Source of the DNA: Spinacia oleracea
Lineage: Eukaryota; Streptophyta; Magnoliopsida; Caryophyllales; Amaranthaceae
Assembly (NCBI RefSeq): GCF_020520425.1
Contig: NC_079487.1
Span: 134,872,385 to 134,936,384, forward strand
Length of the DNA stretch: 64,000 nucleotides
Direction of reading: 5' to 3'
Positions within the stretch are counted from its first letter, which is position 1, and each line of letters opens with the position of its first letter. Shown here in pieces: positions 34,001 through 46,279 of the stretch. The notes beneath the pieces are model-generated. The model was not told the origin of the DNA. It saw only the letters and a list, made by a program, of their open reading frames with translations, and ran no database searches. The translations under genes and the position numbers were made by a program.

Positions 34001-35451
34001 CATAACCACTGCCTTTTCCCCTCAACTTTAAGAAACTGGTCTCCAAGGTCAGGCCTTGGTCAACTATCAGCTGCCTTCCATAATCTCGCCCATTGTGATG
34101 AGTCCAACCATATGTTCTAAGGTCATCAGAATCTTGGCAGACATGCCGCATGACATATTGTCCATCCTTCACACCAATCCACATTATTCCTGCAATCAGT
34201 GACTGCGGAGTCCTGCCAGTTATAACCAGATATAATCATTCACAATTTCACAAACAAAATCATACGGAGTAATTTAGATTCATTAAATATAGTTTTCATT
34301 TCAAATAAGATAAGAATTTCACTAATACTCTGCATATAGAAAGAGCTTTCCTACAAAAAGGATAAGTAGTCCTCCATCTAAGTAATTAATTGTGTTTACA
34401 AAAAGGCCAGTCACGCTGCAAAGTAGCATATCCGTATAAGCTAGGCTAAAAACTTAAGGTTATACGGAGTACGTCCTTATGAACAAAGAGTTTAAAATAA
34501 CTGAATTGCTCATCAACCAGCATTTTATCATTTTTCCTATAGTTATTCAACTGAGTCAAGTATGTCACACACACACATAACATTGATGTCATTATCATAA
34601 GGAGAATGCTCTACTCTATTATGTTAAAGTGCCAATTCAATGAATGATCTACAATTCTTTCATGGAACCACTACACTACACTTGTAGGTAATCTACGAAT
34701 GACGCGTTCTCATTTAGCGCGCTACACTACACTTCAATTTCAAAATATAAGGCAATTTAACCATTTGTATACCTTAGTTAAAACAGCAGTGGTAATGTAA
34801 ATTGACCTAGTACTTCATATTATAAGGTCAAATTCGATATCAATATGCTATAATCCTTACATTCTGGACAAGAATATAATAAGGCTAACAAAGTAACAAG
34901 TTTAACATCGGCTCTGTATGACACTTAACGGATAGCTGATAGCTGAAAGCTGATATACGAGTATATGAAAGTGAAACGGTGATTAGAAAACAAACTGACC
35001 TTGCACGAATTCCAAGATAAACATGAGGCCGGTAAGTTCCCCAATACAGACTTTCCTTATGGTCGCCTTGAAACTACAATCATCAAATGTCAAACCTCAA
35101 ACAAAATCACAAAATTTGAAAATTAAAATTAAAAAAATCAATCAAATTCAAACTAACCTGAGGAAGATCCATGAGTTTGGGAGCAGGAAATGGAGTGATA
35201 ACCCTAGGTTTCCGAGTTCCATAATTAATGGATTTCATGCCAAAAGTATAAGCAAAATACGTCGAAAATGCGAAGACGGAAATGGCGAATCCCAGCAATA
35301 ATTTGAATTTGGAAGAACTGCGATTCTTGTTCTTCTCTCTCTTAAGATTGAGCTTTGATTTCTTGTCGGTGTTGATCGGACGATGATCTTCGTCACCGTC
35401 AATTGAAGGTTTAGGTCGATTTCGCGCATTTTTTCTGCTATTTCCGTTCAT
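19095..35451 (-). CDS. GCS1: Mannosyl-oligosaccharide glucosidase (alpha-glucosidase I, GH63)
   Basis: ER enzyme that removes the terminal alpha-1,2-glucose from Glc3Man9GlcNAc2 N-glycans; the Arabidopsis orthologue is GCS1/KNOPF. Twenty-two exons (minus) join in frame to 855 aa, close to the 852 aa I recall for Arabidopsis: 35451-35158, 35073-35000, 34212-33961, 33236-33062, 32437-32351, 31917-31849, 31715-31619, 29260-29178, 28400-28293, 26612-26494, 26372-26265, 26181-26108, 24402-24277, 23267-23200, 22167-22018, 21932-21882, 21731-21675, 20361-20215, 19923-19832, 19676-19567, 19447-19384, 19257-19095. A type II signal anchor lies at about residues 49-71, followed by [12 protein letters not shown]. 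Family landmarks include [29 protein letters not shown] (about 440-451), [10 protein letters not shown] and [13 protein letters not shown] (from about 756). No lesions were seen. Intron 8 is the largest and carries tandem repeats and a MITE. Confidence 0.95.
19278..19306. repeat. (GATTAT)n microsatellite
   Basis: About five tandem hexamers lie in the last intron of GCS1, about 20 bp upstream (in transcript sense) of the final exon. Confidence 0.85.
22806..23099. mobile_element. Stowaway-type MITE in GCS1 intron
   Basis: The left end CTCCCGTTTCTTTGGGTTGG pairs with the right end CCAACTCAAAGGAGCGGAGG. TA flanks both sides (22804-22805 and 23100-23101). It sits between exons 14 and 15 of GCS1 and has no coding capacity. 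Confidence 0.75.
24211..24227. repeat. Poly(C) tract, G17 in the GCS1 transcript
   Basis: Seventeen C residues lie about 50 bp past the donor site of GCS1 exon 13, in transcript sense. Confidence 0.9.
24466..24489. repeat. Poly(C) tract, G24 in the GCS1 transcript
   Basis: Twenty-four C residues lie about 63 bp upstream of the acceptor of GCS1 exon 13. With the tract at 24211-24227 this brackets the exon. Homopolymers of this length are prone to length change and sequencing error. Confidence 0.85.
25922..25985 (-). mobile_element. SINE 3'-end fragment (Angio-domain-like)
   Basis: The reverse complement reads tagctgaccccatccttttgg and then ggattaaggctttg...ttgttg. It resembles the conserved 3' region shared by many angiosperm SINEs (agccgaccccac...gggattaaggctt). 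Only the tail part is recognisable; it lies in a GCS1 intron. Confidence 0.55.
29570..30510. repeat. Three diverged copies of a ~300-bp tandem repeat in GCS1 intron 8
   Basis: Units begin near 29617, 29936 and 30238, each with atgttgttgaatc or a close variant, giving periods of about 319 and 302 bp. Shared words in the same order include tttttaaggtt, a block with ggtaaaaaacaatgta or gtcaaacacagtgta, ttttggacttttt, ttcgga(c)cc, cgtattgggtggt and agaaccatctat. A partial unit (agctcttaaaagtacatctt) precedes the first full copy. Units are clearly diverged, so the array is old. No coding was seen. Confidence 0.8.
30542..30808. mobile_element. Stowaway-type MITE in GCS1 intron 8
   Basis: Ends CTCTCTTCATCCCAATTTC and CCTGACGGAGGGAG are flanked by TA (30540-30541 and 30809-30810). 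The element directly follows the ~300-bp tandem repeats and has no coding capacity. Confidence 0.8.
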
Positions 35452-35942
35452 GTTTCTCCCCGGAAAATTCTACGGGGATTAATTTAATTTTGAGACTTGA
35501 AGTTCTATTGTTTTTTCAGTTTATTTGGAGATTTTCTACTCCATTAGTGAAGCGCAAAGGTTGAAGAAGCCTTTCCAATCTCATTGATTTTCCAATCAAA
35601 TGGCATTTTCGTAAATAATTGATGATTTTATTACGAAAATGTCATGCCATTAAATGTGGGTTAAAGTACAGTGACATGTCATCAAATGTAGACCACATGT
35701 ACGGTCGTTATTGTATTTTCATAACACATCAACAACTATATAATATACAGTCAACAGCTCATAATATACAATAAGCTTCTACTAATAAACAATCTACAAC
35801 TATAAATATACAATCAATCACTTACCAATAAACAATATTGCATTTTAGTAATCATCAACAATCATAAAATATACAGTCAACAACAAGTGGTATACAATCA
35901 ACACCGAGTAATATGTAGTGAATAACTACAACTATACAAACC

Positions 35943-36070
35943 AACATAAGTTGGTGGAGTTGGTTGGGAACTCACCTTCCAAGTCACAAGTTCGAGCCCC
36001 ATCAACTGCGCCGCAGGGCTTTGACGTATTGATATAGAGTAGCACAAAAGTTTAAGTAAGTTTAACCACG
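35943..36070 (+). mobile_element. tRNA-derived SINE
   Basis: The segment begins near ggtggagttggttgggaac (box-A-like), followed by acaagttcgagcccc (box B consensus GTTCGANNC). It lies 0.5 kb upstream of the GCS1 start codon. It does not fold into a full tRNA by eye, so it is a SINE rather than a tRNA gene. Ends are approximate. Confidence 0.55.
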
Positions 36071-36208
36071 ACATGCAATAAAAAGAGTTTCAAAAAATAT
36101 CCGTTTTACAATAGACAATTTTCTTTGTCCATATTTACCCTTTTACCCTTAACAACACTGAAGAAAAAAGATGTATAAAATTAACTTTGTAATTTTCATA
36201 TTTATAAA

Positions 36209-38749
36209 TGTAACACCCCGGCCTCTAATTACATTATTAAAGCATAATTAGCAGCGGAATTAACCTAATCGGTCGGGGCATTACCTGCCGTAACTCCCTC
36301 TTGGAAATTACAAGGCAACCATCAATCATAAGATATTAAATCCCAAAAATTAATATAATAATCTTTAATATTACCAAAATAAAGGTGCATAAATTACTAA
36401 AAGTCTTTAATTAAACTATTAAAACTTAAGGCATAAACTAGGTGGGAATTATTAAAGTGAAATCCTCGCCACTACTCGTTCCCATCGATCCCAGCGGTAC
36501 CTAAAACAGAAAACAAAATAACGGTGAGCCGAAGACTCAGTAACGAACTATTCTAGCAACGTAAAATTCATTTCAATTCATTTTATTTAATAACACAGGG
36601 AGAATAGAATAATGTAAAACAATTTATAAAGTCCTTTATTTAATTCATTTTCAACTTTAGGGTGCACATGCTAGTCGTGGCAAGTATGACATGGTGGAAC
36701 GTCTTCCACGATGGACCGCTGTCCATAAACATGGGGCCTTGGCCCGAAAACATGAGAGCCTTGGCTCAATGGGCGAATGCCCCATAGGTACATGCATGAC
36801 CGAGAATCGTAACCTGTGAACATATACTGCCAAACGGACTAGGAATTTCACTTTCATTTATCATGTTTCGTTTAATTTTACATTTTAGCCTTTTTACTTC
36901 AGTAGAAGTAACATAATTCCTTTAGATCATGAGATCATGATAAAACATCATTTAGATCCTGGGATCCATAAAATATCATTTCTTTCCTGGCATCATAGAG
37001 ACATCATTTCATTCATGGTTTCTTATAAAGATCGTTTTATAAGAATTTCAATCAATCATATTATAATAAATAATTCAATCAAATCACATTTCATTTCCCG
37101 CAATTCATAAAACATGTCAAAGCATTCAATTCATAAATAAATCATAACATTGTATTTTCATAAACGCATTTATAAGGGAATTGCGGGTACTAGCAATAGC
37201 CGTTACCTCACTTCCGCGATTTGCTAAGGGTTTTGTTTTCCTTGGTTCGTTCGTCCTGAGCTCCGAGTCCAATTTGTTTCAAAATATTAAATCATTGAAT
37301 CAGTACCTAAAACGATAAATAATTTAAAATCAACGTTTTATAAATAATAAGTTTATAAATAATGAATTTTCGAATAACGTATTTTAATAAGAAATATAAT
37401 TTCATAACTTAATGAAAATATTATTAAATGAAATTTCAATCAAAATATATATATATATTTCATAAATCGATTTTCATGAATATTATTTAAATTCCGTTTT
37501 TGATAAATAAAGCTAGTAATTTATTTTAATAAAAATCAATAATTAAACCTGAAAATACTAAATAATTTATTAGTAAATAATTATATAATAAAACTTTATT
37601 AAAACATCAATATTCATATGTAGAAAAATCTGATAGTTGAATATGACTTATCCTAAAAGCCCAAACAATTAAAATGAACCAACTCAAGTTGGGCTTGGGA
37701 GAATAAATCAAGTTTCAAATTGAAACTTGATTTTATTTGGTTTTCTGGAAAGAAGCACACGAGCAGGGGAAGGGAAAGGGACCGAAACAGGGGAGGGCGA
37801 AGCAGAGGAGGGAAGGCGGCTGGCTGGGCGGCGCAGCGCCGGAGATGCGACGCTAAAGGTGGTGGTTGAGCGGCGGTGGTATAGGCGGAGGAAAGGCAGT
37901 GAGTTGCGCGAAGGAGGAAGGAGCAGGGGAGGTTTGTGAGAGAGTTTCGTGGTAGTTTTGGGCGCATATAGGGGCGATTAGACGGTGGTGTTGTGGCGGA
38001 GATTGGTTCACGGGATGGTGAGGGTTGTCGGAAGTGGTGGTGCTGCGTGGGTGGTGCGTCAAGGAGGAAGAAAAGAGGGATGCAGGGGCGTGCGTGGGCT
38101 GAGGAAGAGGGCAGAGACGGAGGTGTGTGGTGGTGTTTGCGGTTGGCCGGAACAACAGGGTGGTGGGGTTAGGTGGTTGACAGTGGCCAACGGTGGTGGC
38201 GGGGTTTTCAGTGGTGGCAGCTACTGCCGGTGGTGGTGGTGGTTTGAATTAAGGAAGAACTAAGGAGTGTTTATTTTCAGTTTTTGGAATTGATTTTGGT
38301 ATTGAAATGTATCAGAAATTTGATGGAATTTGTAATTTAGGTATGATTCTAGAAGGGAGAAGGCCTTGGGGCTCAAGCAAATGAATCAAGACTGAATTGG
38401 GAGGAAAAAGGGGAAGGAAGGAAAATGCTCCTTCTTCTTCTGTACGTGGAGAGCAAGCAGAGAAAGGGAAAAGGGGTTTTTGGCTCTTCTAAGGGCAATT
38501 TGGTAATTTCAAATTTGTTGCTATTTTTGGAAACTACTAGAATTAGAAAAGTTTAGCTAAAATAATTCTTTGTAAAATATTGTTAACGAAAAATAAATAA
38601 ATTTTCGTTTATAAATTTATCGTTTTAAAATAAATCGTAAAACGTTTAAAATAACGAAATTCGATTATTCGTAATTATTTAAAACGAAATCAAGCTAATA
38701 AATATTATTAATTTTAATAAATCAAGTTTAAAAATTTCGGGGTATTACA
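36209..38749 (-). repeat. 3' LTR of the Gypsy element (2541 bp)
   Basis: Begins TGTAACACCCCGG and ends GGGTATTACA on the + strand. It appears identical to the LTR at 42846-45386, with a constant offset of 6637 bp throughout. A purine/GC-rich block (about 37740-38270) stands out in an otherwise AT-rich LTR; its short open frames on either strand are not convincing genes. Confidence 0.92.
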
Positions 38750-41700
38750 TCCTTACCCCCTTAGAAAAAGTTTCGTCCTCGAAACTGGAGCTCAGTCGAA
38801 CTTGCCATTCTTAGAATCATACAAGTCATGTTTAATCGTTCTATTCGTCATTCATTGATCGAGAACATACATGTCATAACCAATCATTTGATCTCACGCA
38901 TAAGCATGGTTGATACATTACATATTCACAGAAAACGTAGTGATTTGTATATCATATCGTTCTTAGGCGATTATTTGAAGATGTTTCGCTTTGATTTGTT
39001 ATTGGGCTCCTTTGCTGCAGGAATCTTGTCGTTGACTTTCATTACTTGGTTTGTTTTGATTTCGATCTTCGATCTTTTCTTATACGATAAATAACTTTGT
39101 TGATTACGTTCGTTGCAGGGGTTCGAGTCCAATCATGTAACTAGGCATACATCGTTAGACATATGGCCTTGTTACTTATCCTTTATATTTTAAGTCGACA
39201 ACCTCGGATTTTTTGTGGATAATGCTAAGCCATCAAGCGTGCCTTTATCAGAAACAATCTAGCTCCTAGAAAACTTAGTTCATATTACCTGGTCCTGTAG
39301 ACATGTCATATGTTGATTTCCTAATCCCAAATCTATTGCATTCCTCAATCATTCATAATTCTTTTCGAATTTCTAACATTCATTGATATCATCGACCTTA
39401 TTGACAGATTAATTCTTGATAACTTATTTTGGTAGAATCCTCAAGATCTTATCCATGTGTCAACTCAGATGGGTCTTTTATCATAACTCATGTTGGGTTC
39501 ATAACATTTCTGCTTAACTTCTTAGCTTCCTTAATAGAGGCATATCAATCATCTTTTAGTCCTTCAACATGCGTTTCTTTGATTTCACTTCAAAACAATG
39601 GTGTTCAACATCTTCTCTCCTAATTCAAATTCTTTCAACAATGGAGGGCTCAGCCCAAATTACGTGACTCGATCCTCTAACATCGCCTGGTTGAGATTTC
39701 TACATATACTCAAAATACACGGTAGATACTTTAGCATAGATCAGCCTAGGTTGTTCACTCTAGATTGCCATTTCATAGCATTCGAAACTACATCCTTGCC
39801 AACTTGACATATTTCAAAACTTCATGAACTCCTGTATTTTCCTGAAATTTGCTCCTTAGGGTTCTCCATAATTCTTAAACTATCCATAGGTAGGTTCACT
39901 AAATGTATCAAAGTACGGGTCTTAATTGTGATTCATCAAGATCTCACTTACAATTGATAATCCCAAAATGATTTCAGCTAACTTTATGGTATTTGGTTTA
40001 AAACTTCTAGTATATTCTTAATAGTTCAACGAACCTTCAAAAATACTTTTGTACCAATTCCATTGATACCAGATGTATGACGCATAATGATAACTTATCT
40101 TGATCCTCTATAATACTCATACTTTATCATTTCCTTGCACATAAGATCGGGGTTCTCAAGTGACTTCTTTATGTTATCGTTCTCAAATTAACTCATCTCA
40201 CGACATAGTGATAGGGTGAAACCTAAAATCTTGTTCACTCGAAAGGGGTCTATCATATATCCTCTTTGAAATGTATTCGAGCATTTACTATAGGCAACTA
40301 AAATTTTCCTTTCCCTAGTTGTCTGATAAGCTTCCAATTTCAATCTTTTGTCTCTTAGTCATTGTAGAAATCTACCCTCCTTTTTCAACGATTAACTGTC
40401 AATATTTCTCATAGTTGTTAACCTATCATCCTCACATCACATCATTCCAATATGCCTGGACTTCTTTAGGTTACCTAATACTCAACAATATACACATATC
40501 AACTTATTTCGTACAAACTCTGAACATATATGACAAAAAATAAATGAAGGAATATCAACGAGTATCATACATAATAATTAGAAAAGAGAATTACAAGGAC
40601 CATTGATAAAGTTTCTGCCTTTTTCATGTGGTTTTGTCATAGAATCTACTCCAATCATGGGTTTCTGAAGCATGCTAACAATGTCATTGGTTCTATGTTC
40701 GTTGTCAATAGACGATCTTTCAGTACGTGTAGCTGATGGTGATAGCTCAGAATAATCTCGAACCTAATGGTCATGACTTCCGCAACGATTATTTGTTCCT
40801 ATTGCAAATCCTTAATTCGTGCTTTCCTAATCTCATAATTCAAAGTTGGCCTCGCATTCAAGCAAACATTTCCTTTATCCTTAAGGAACTTGACTTCCAT
40901 AACAAATATTTGCTTAGTCTCATCAATCAAAGTTGGTCTCGGTACTGACTTAACGCATTTAAACAAACATTTCCTTTATTCTTAACAACTTCACTTCTAG
41001 GTTTTACAGATCATCTTGGTTGGCTCGTAGAAAGGTAGGATCGAATTTAGGTAAGATTTTGACTCAAGCATTTAGCTTTTCTGGTAGGGTATTGTATATC
41101 AAGATCATAAGTAAGGTAGTTCTATTCAGGGACTTGGAGTTGGCGAAAGAATAATCTATGACCTTCCTGTTCCATCTTTACACATCACATTCCATGTTTA
41201 GAAGTATTACTATAAATAACAAATTTCTCAGTTCCGGATGGAAGACAAGGATATAGGCAATTGTGATACGTCTCTTAAGTTCTCGAATTGCAGATTTACA
41301 ATCATCATTCCTCATAAATTTGATATTCTTTCTAATTAGTCGGGTCATAGGTAAGGTAATTTTAGAAAAGTCTTGACCTTCGATAATATCCATCTAAACC
41401 CAATAAAACTTCATACTCCAGGGACAATGGTTGGTCTAGGTCATTCCACAAGTGCTTTTATTCCCACAAGATCAATAGATACACCTTTATATGACATACT
41501 CTGACCCAAAATGACATTACCTTAAATCAAGATTCACATTTTGACAACTTGACATACAACTGGTTTTCAATCAATATATCTAACACTTTTCTCAATTGAA
41601 CCTCATGTTCCTCATTACTCTCGGAGTACACCAACATATCATCAATAAAAACAACCACAAACTTATCAAGGTACGGTTTAAAAATACGGTTCATTAAATT

Positions 41701-42845
41701 CATAAATACAACTGATGCAATAGTTAACCCAAAAGGTATTACAACAAACTCATGGTAACCATAGTTGGTTCTAAAGGTTTTCCTTGGAATATCCTCAGGT
41801 TTAATGCAAAGTTGATGGTATCACGGCCTCAAATCTATCCTTAAAAATACTTTTGTACTTCGAAGTTGGTCAAACAAATCATCAATAAGAGGTAAATGGT
41901 ATTTGTTCTTAATAGTAATCCCGTTTAACCCTTTATAGTCTATGCATAACCTCAAAGTTTCATCATTTTTCCTCACAAATATGACATGGCTCCCAAAAGT
42001 GAATCACTCAGTTGAATATACCTTTATCCAAGTAATCATCTAATTGTTTCTTCAATTCTTTGCAACTCAGTTGCTGTCATTCTATAGGTGCTTTAGGAAT
42101 CAGGGTGGATCTTGTGATTACTTTAATGCTAAAGTCTAATTCTCTCGTTGGAGGCATACTAGGTTTCTTTCTGGAAAACATATTCACAAACGATAGTTGT
42201 GTTAGGGATGGGTGTTCGACAACGGATAACCAGAAAGACTCACCATCGGTCGTTAGGGGTTTTCAAAGCAGAGATAATTTAAATCATTGGTTTTTCTCAC
42301 TAACTTCTGGATGAAATCATATCCTCATTTGATGTTTGGTCACACTATGCCCCAAACAATTAATGCTAGCTTCATATTCAGTCAACCAATTCATTCCCAA
42401 AATTACATCAAATCTAGATAGGTAAAAGGATAATAAAACTCAAATTTCTCTAACATCATATGACAATTTCTATGTCACAATTTCTCTACTAGAAAATAAA
42501 ACATTCATAACTGCATCGATATGGGCATAATACACGTGGGTAATATGGTTATCATGTAAACATGGTGCTCGTTGCGAGCCCTTGGGAACATCATTCATAA
42601 CCTCGACAGACAACATTCAACATAACATGTCTCAACAAATGAAGCAAATAAATCATAGAAAATAAACCCGTTCATCCCGTTCCTACACTCACACTCATAT
42701 TCATTTTAACTTAACATGATTTTAGAATATTCCTTTTTAGCTCATTCCTTAAAATTCTTTGCTTAAAGCCTACTGAATTCTATTGCGCGCGAAACCCGTA
42801 AGGTCTAGCACTTATGGTCCAGAACCTTGGCTCTGAATACCAAAC

Positions 42846-45386
42846 TGTAACACCCCGGCCTCTAATTACATTATTAAAGCATAATTAGCAGCGGAATTAA
42901 CCTAATCGGTCGGGGCATTACCTGCCGTAACTCCCTCTTGGAAATTACAAGGCAACCATCAATCATAAGATATTAAATCCCAAAAATTAATATAATAATC
43001 TTTAATATTACCAAAATAAAGGTGCATAAATTACTAAAAGTCTTTAATTAAACTATTAAAACTTAAGGCATAAACTAGGTGGGAATTATTAAAGTGAAAT
43101 CCTCGCCACTACTCGTTCCCATCGATCCCAGCGGTACCTAAAACAGAAAACAAAATAACGGTGAGCCGAAGACTCAGTAACGAACTATTCTAGCAACGTA
43201 AAATTCATTTCAATTCATTTTATTTAATAACACAGGGAGAATAGAATAATGTAAAACAATTTATAAAGTCCTTTATTTAATTCATTTTCAACTTTAGGGT
43301 GCACATGCTAGTCGTGGCAAGTATGACATGGTGGAACGTCTTCCACGATGGACCGCTGTCCATAAACATGGGGCCTTGGCCCGAAAACATGAGAGCCTTG
43401 GCTCAATGGGCGAATGCCCCATAGGTACATGCATGACCGAGAATCGTAACCTGTGAACATATACTGCCAAACGGACTAGGAATTTCACTTTCATTTATCA
43501 TGTTTCGTTTAATTTTACATTTTAGCCTTTTTACTTCAGTAGAAGTAACATAATTCCTTTAGATCATGAGATCATGATAAAACATCATTTAGATCCTGGG
43601 ATCCATAAAATATCATTTCTTTCCTGGCATCATAGAGACATCATTTCATTCATGGTTTCTTATAAAGATCGTTTTATAAGAATTTCAATCAATCATATTA
43701 TAATAAATAATTCAATCAAATCACATTTCATTTCCCGCAATTCATAAAACATGTCAAAGCATTCAATTCATAAATAAATCATAACATTGTATTTTCATAA
43801 ACGCATTTATAAGGGAATTGCGGGTACTAGCAATAGCCGTTACCTCACTTCCGCGATTTGCTAAGGGTTTTGTTTTCCTTGGTTCGTTCGTCCTGAGCTC
43901 CGAGTCCAATTTGTTTCAAAATATTAAATCATTGAATCAGTACCTAAAACGATAAATAATTTAAAATCAACGTTTTATAAATAATAAGTTTATAAATAAT
44001 GAATTTTCGAATAACGTATTTTAATAAGAAATATAATTTCATAACTTAATGAAAATATTATTAAATGAAATTTCAATCAAAATATATATATATATTTCAT
44101 AAATCGATTTTCATGAATATTATTTAAATTCCGTTTTTGATAAATAAAGCTAGTAATTTATTTTAATAAAAATCAATAATTAAACCTGAAAATACTAAAT
44201 AATTTATTAGTAAATAATTATATAATAAAACTTTATTAAAACATCAATATTCATATGTAGAAAAATCTGATAGTTGAATATGACTTATCCTAAAAGCCCA
44301 AACAATTAAAATGAACCAACTCAAGTTGGGCTTGGGAGAATAAATCAAGTTTCAAATTGAAACTTGATTTTATTTGGTTTTCTGGAAAGAAGCACACGAG
44401 CAGGGGAAGGGAAAGGGACCGAAACAGGGGAGGGCGAAGCAGAGGAGGGAAGGCGGCTGGCTGGGCGGCGCAGCGCCGGAGATGCGACGCTAAAGGTGGT
44501 GGTTGAGCGGCGGTGGTATAGGCGGAGGAAAGGCAGTGAGTTGCGCGAAGGAGGAAGGAGCAGGGGAGGTTTGTGAGAGAGTTTCGTGGTAGTTTTGGGC
44601 GCATATAGGGGCGATTAGACGGTGGTGTTGTGGCGGAGATTGGTTCACGGGATGGTGAGGGTTGTCGGAAGTGGTGGTGCTGCGTGGGTGGTGCGTCAAG
44701 GAGGAAGAAAAGAGGGATGCAGGGGCGTGCGTGGGCTGAGGAAGAGGGCAGAGACGGAGGTGTGTGGTGGTGTTTGCGGTTGGCCGGAACAACAGGGTGG
44801 TGGGGTTAGGTGGTTGACAGTGGCCAACGGTGGTGGCGGGGTTTTCAGTGGTGGCAGCTACTGCCGGTGGTGGTGGTGGTTTGAATTAAGGAAGAACTAA
44901 GGAGTGTTTATTTTCAGTTTTTGGAATTGATTTTGGTATTGAAATGTATCAGAAATTTGATGGAATTTGTAATTTAGGTATGATTCTAGAAGGGAGAAGG
45001 CCTTGGGGCTCAAGCAAATGAATCAAGACTGAATTGGGAGGAAAAAGGGGAAGGAAGGAAAATGCTCCTTCTTCTTCTGTACGTGGAGAGCAAGCAGAGA
45101 AAGGGAAAAGGGGTTTTTGGCTCTTCTAAGGGCAATTTGGTAATTTCAAATTTGTTGCTATTTTTGGAAACTACTAGAATTAGAAAAGTTTAGCTAAAAT
45201 AATTCTTTGTAAAATATTGTTAACGAAAAATAAATAAATTTTCGTTTATAAATTTATCGTTTTAAAATAAATCGTAAAACGTTTAAAATAACGAAATTCG
45301 ATTATTCGTAATTATTTAAAACGAAATCAAGCTAATAAATATTATTAATTTTAATAAATCAAGTTTAAAAATTTCGGGGTATTACA
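42846..45386 (-). repeat. 5' LTR of the Gypsy element (2541 bp)
   Basis: Same length as its partner, with no difference found in the stretches compared. It is followed on the + strand by the ATAAA target duplication and then by the upstream region of the At3g27210-like gene. Confidence 0.92.
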
Positions 45387-45391
45387 ATAAA

Positions 45392-46243
45392 TGATACATT
45401 CGCAATCCCAACACTAATCAACTAAGTCTAAGGCAATTGCCAAACTTTTAGAATTTTTCCACTACCAATTCCCAATCATGATCCCACCCTTGTTCCCAAA
45501 ACTCACACCCCACGCCAAAAATTTCACTTTCGCCCTTGTAAAACAAAATCGCCTATATAAAACCTCTTATATAAATTCCATCGTATTCCACTTTTCCTAT
45601 CAAAATATCTGCATGTATAGCGTCCATAGTACTCCGTATAAATTGACTCTTGAAGATTTAGTGTCCCCTTTTCAAATCCTATTATACCTTTGCTAATGCA
45701 TCAAATTTGTTTAAATGAAAAAAATCAAACATTTTCATTTATCTACTCAATGACTTATTTTACCAGTTTTTTTATATAGATATTATCCACACAATACACC
45801 AACACATGCATAAACACTTACAATATATTTTACTCGATCCATAACACATTTATTCTTAAACAATTTTTTTTTTTTTTTGGTTTGTTAACCTTCTTTAACA
45901 TTCTTAGACTTCTTGAATTAGTACACTAAAGTTAGAAATGGTCCCATTTAGCATTTGCTATGATTGTGGAAACAATAGCAAATGAAATAACTTCACTTTC
46001 AAGACCAATCTACTCTCCCACTACTCCCATCTTTAGCATAAAGCCACCTATATTATTTGTCCCTTTCTTTTCCTCTCTCCTAAAGTAGAAACCAATTCAA
46101 CCAACCAAAAAAAAAAACCCAATTAGGGTGCTTTTTCTTTGTTTTGTTCTATTCTTAATTGAATTATTTTTGCATTTAAAACTTTACTCTCTTTTTTTCT
46201 TCCCTTAATCTCTTCTTCTAAAAAGGAAATTAGTACACTAATC
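45392..46243 (+). promoter_or_regulatory. Upstream region of the At3g27210-like gene
   Basis: Before the Gypsy insertion this 0.85 kb was continuous with 35452-36208, forming one head-to-head intergenic region with GCS1. It is AT-rich with pyrimidine tracts near 46060-46220. No single promoter motif can be assigned with confidence. Confidence 0.4.
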
Positions 46244-46279
46244 ATGAAAAACATGAAGAAGGTGTTCGTTTGTTTAGGC

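Larger units (their letters stand above)
36209..45386 (-). mobile_element. Ty3/Gypsy LTR retrotransposon, chromovirus (Tekay-like), short broken interior
   Basis: Minus-strand orientation: 5' LTR 45386-42846, a primer-binding site resembling tRNA-Met (tggtattcagagcc) directly inside it, a 4.1-kb interior, a purine-rich tract (aagggggtaagga) and the 3' LTR 38749-36209. Interior remnants in order are the end of the protease (GMNWL near 42390), reverse transcriptase (FIDDMLVYS near 41640) and a later RT/RNase H part (near 41380-41180). Gag, integrase and chromodomain were not recognised. The coding region is broken in many places. The 5-bp duplications ATAAA (36204-36208 and 45387-45391) show an undisturbed insertion. 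Confidence 0.9.

Noticed and set aside
35960-35998. Possible tRNA gene from the box A/box B pattern
   Set aside because: No complete cloverleaf or acceptor stem by eye; better explained as a SINE. The same applies to the box B motifs near 46495 and 50512.
37653-38263. Open frames of 70-104 codons on both strands in the GC-rich LTR block (repeated at 44290-44900)
   Set aside because: They overlap on both strands, recur only because the LTR is duplicated, and are low-complexity Gly/Pro/Arg products of a ggtggt/gaggaa-rich sequence.
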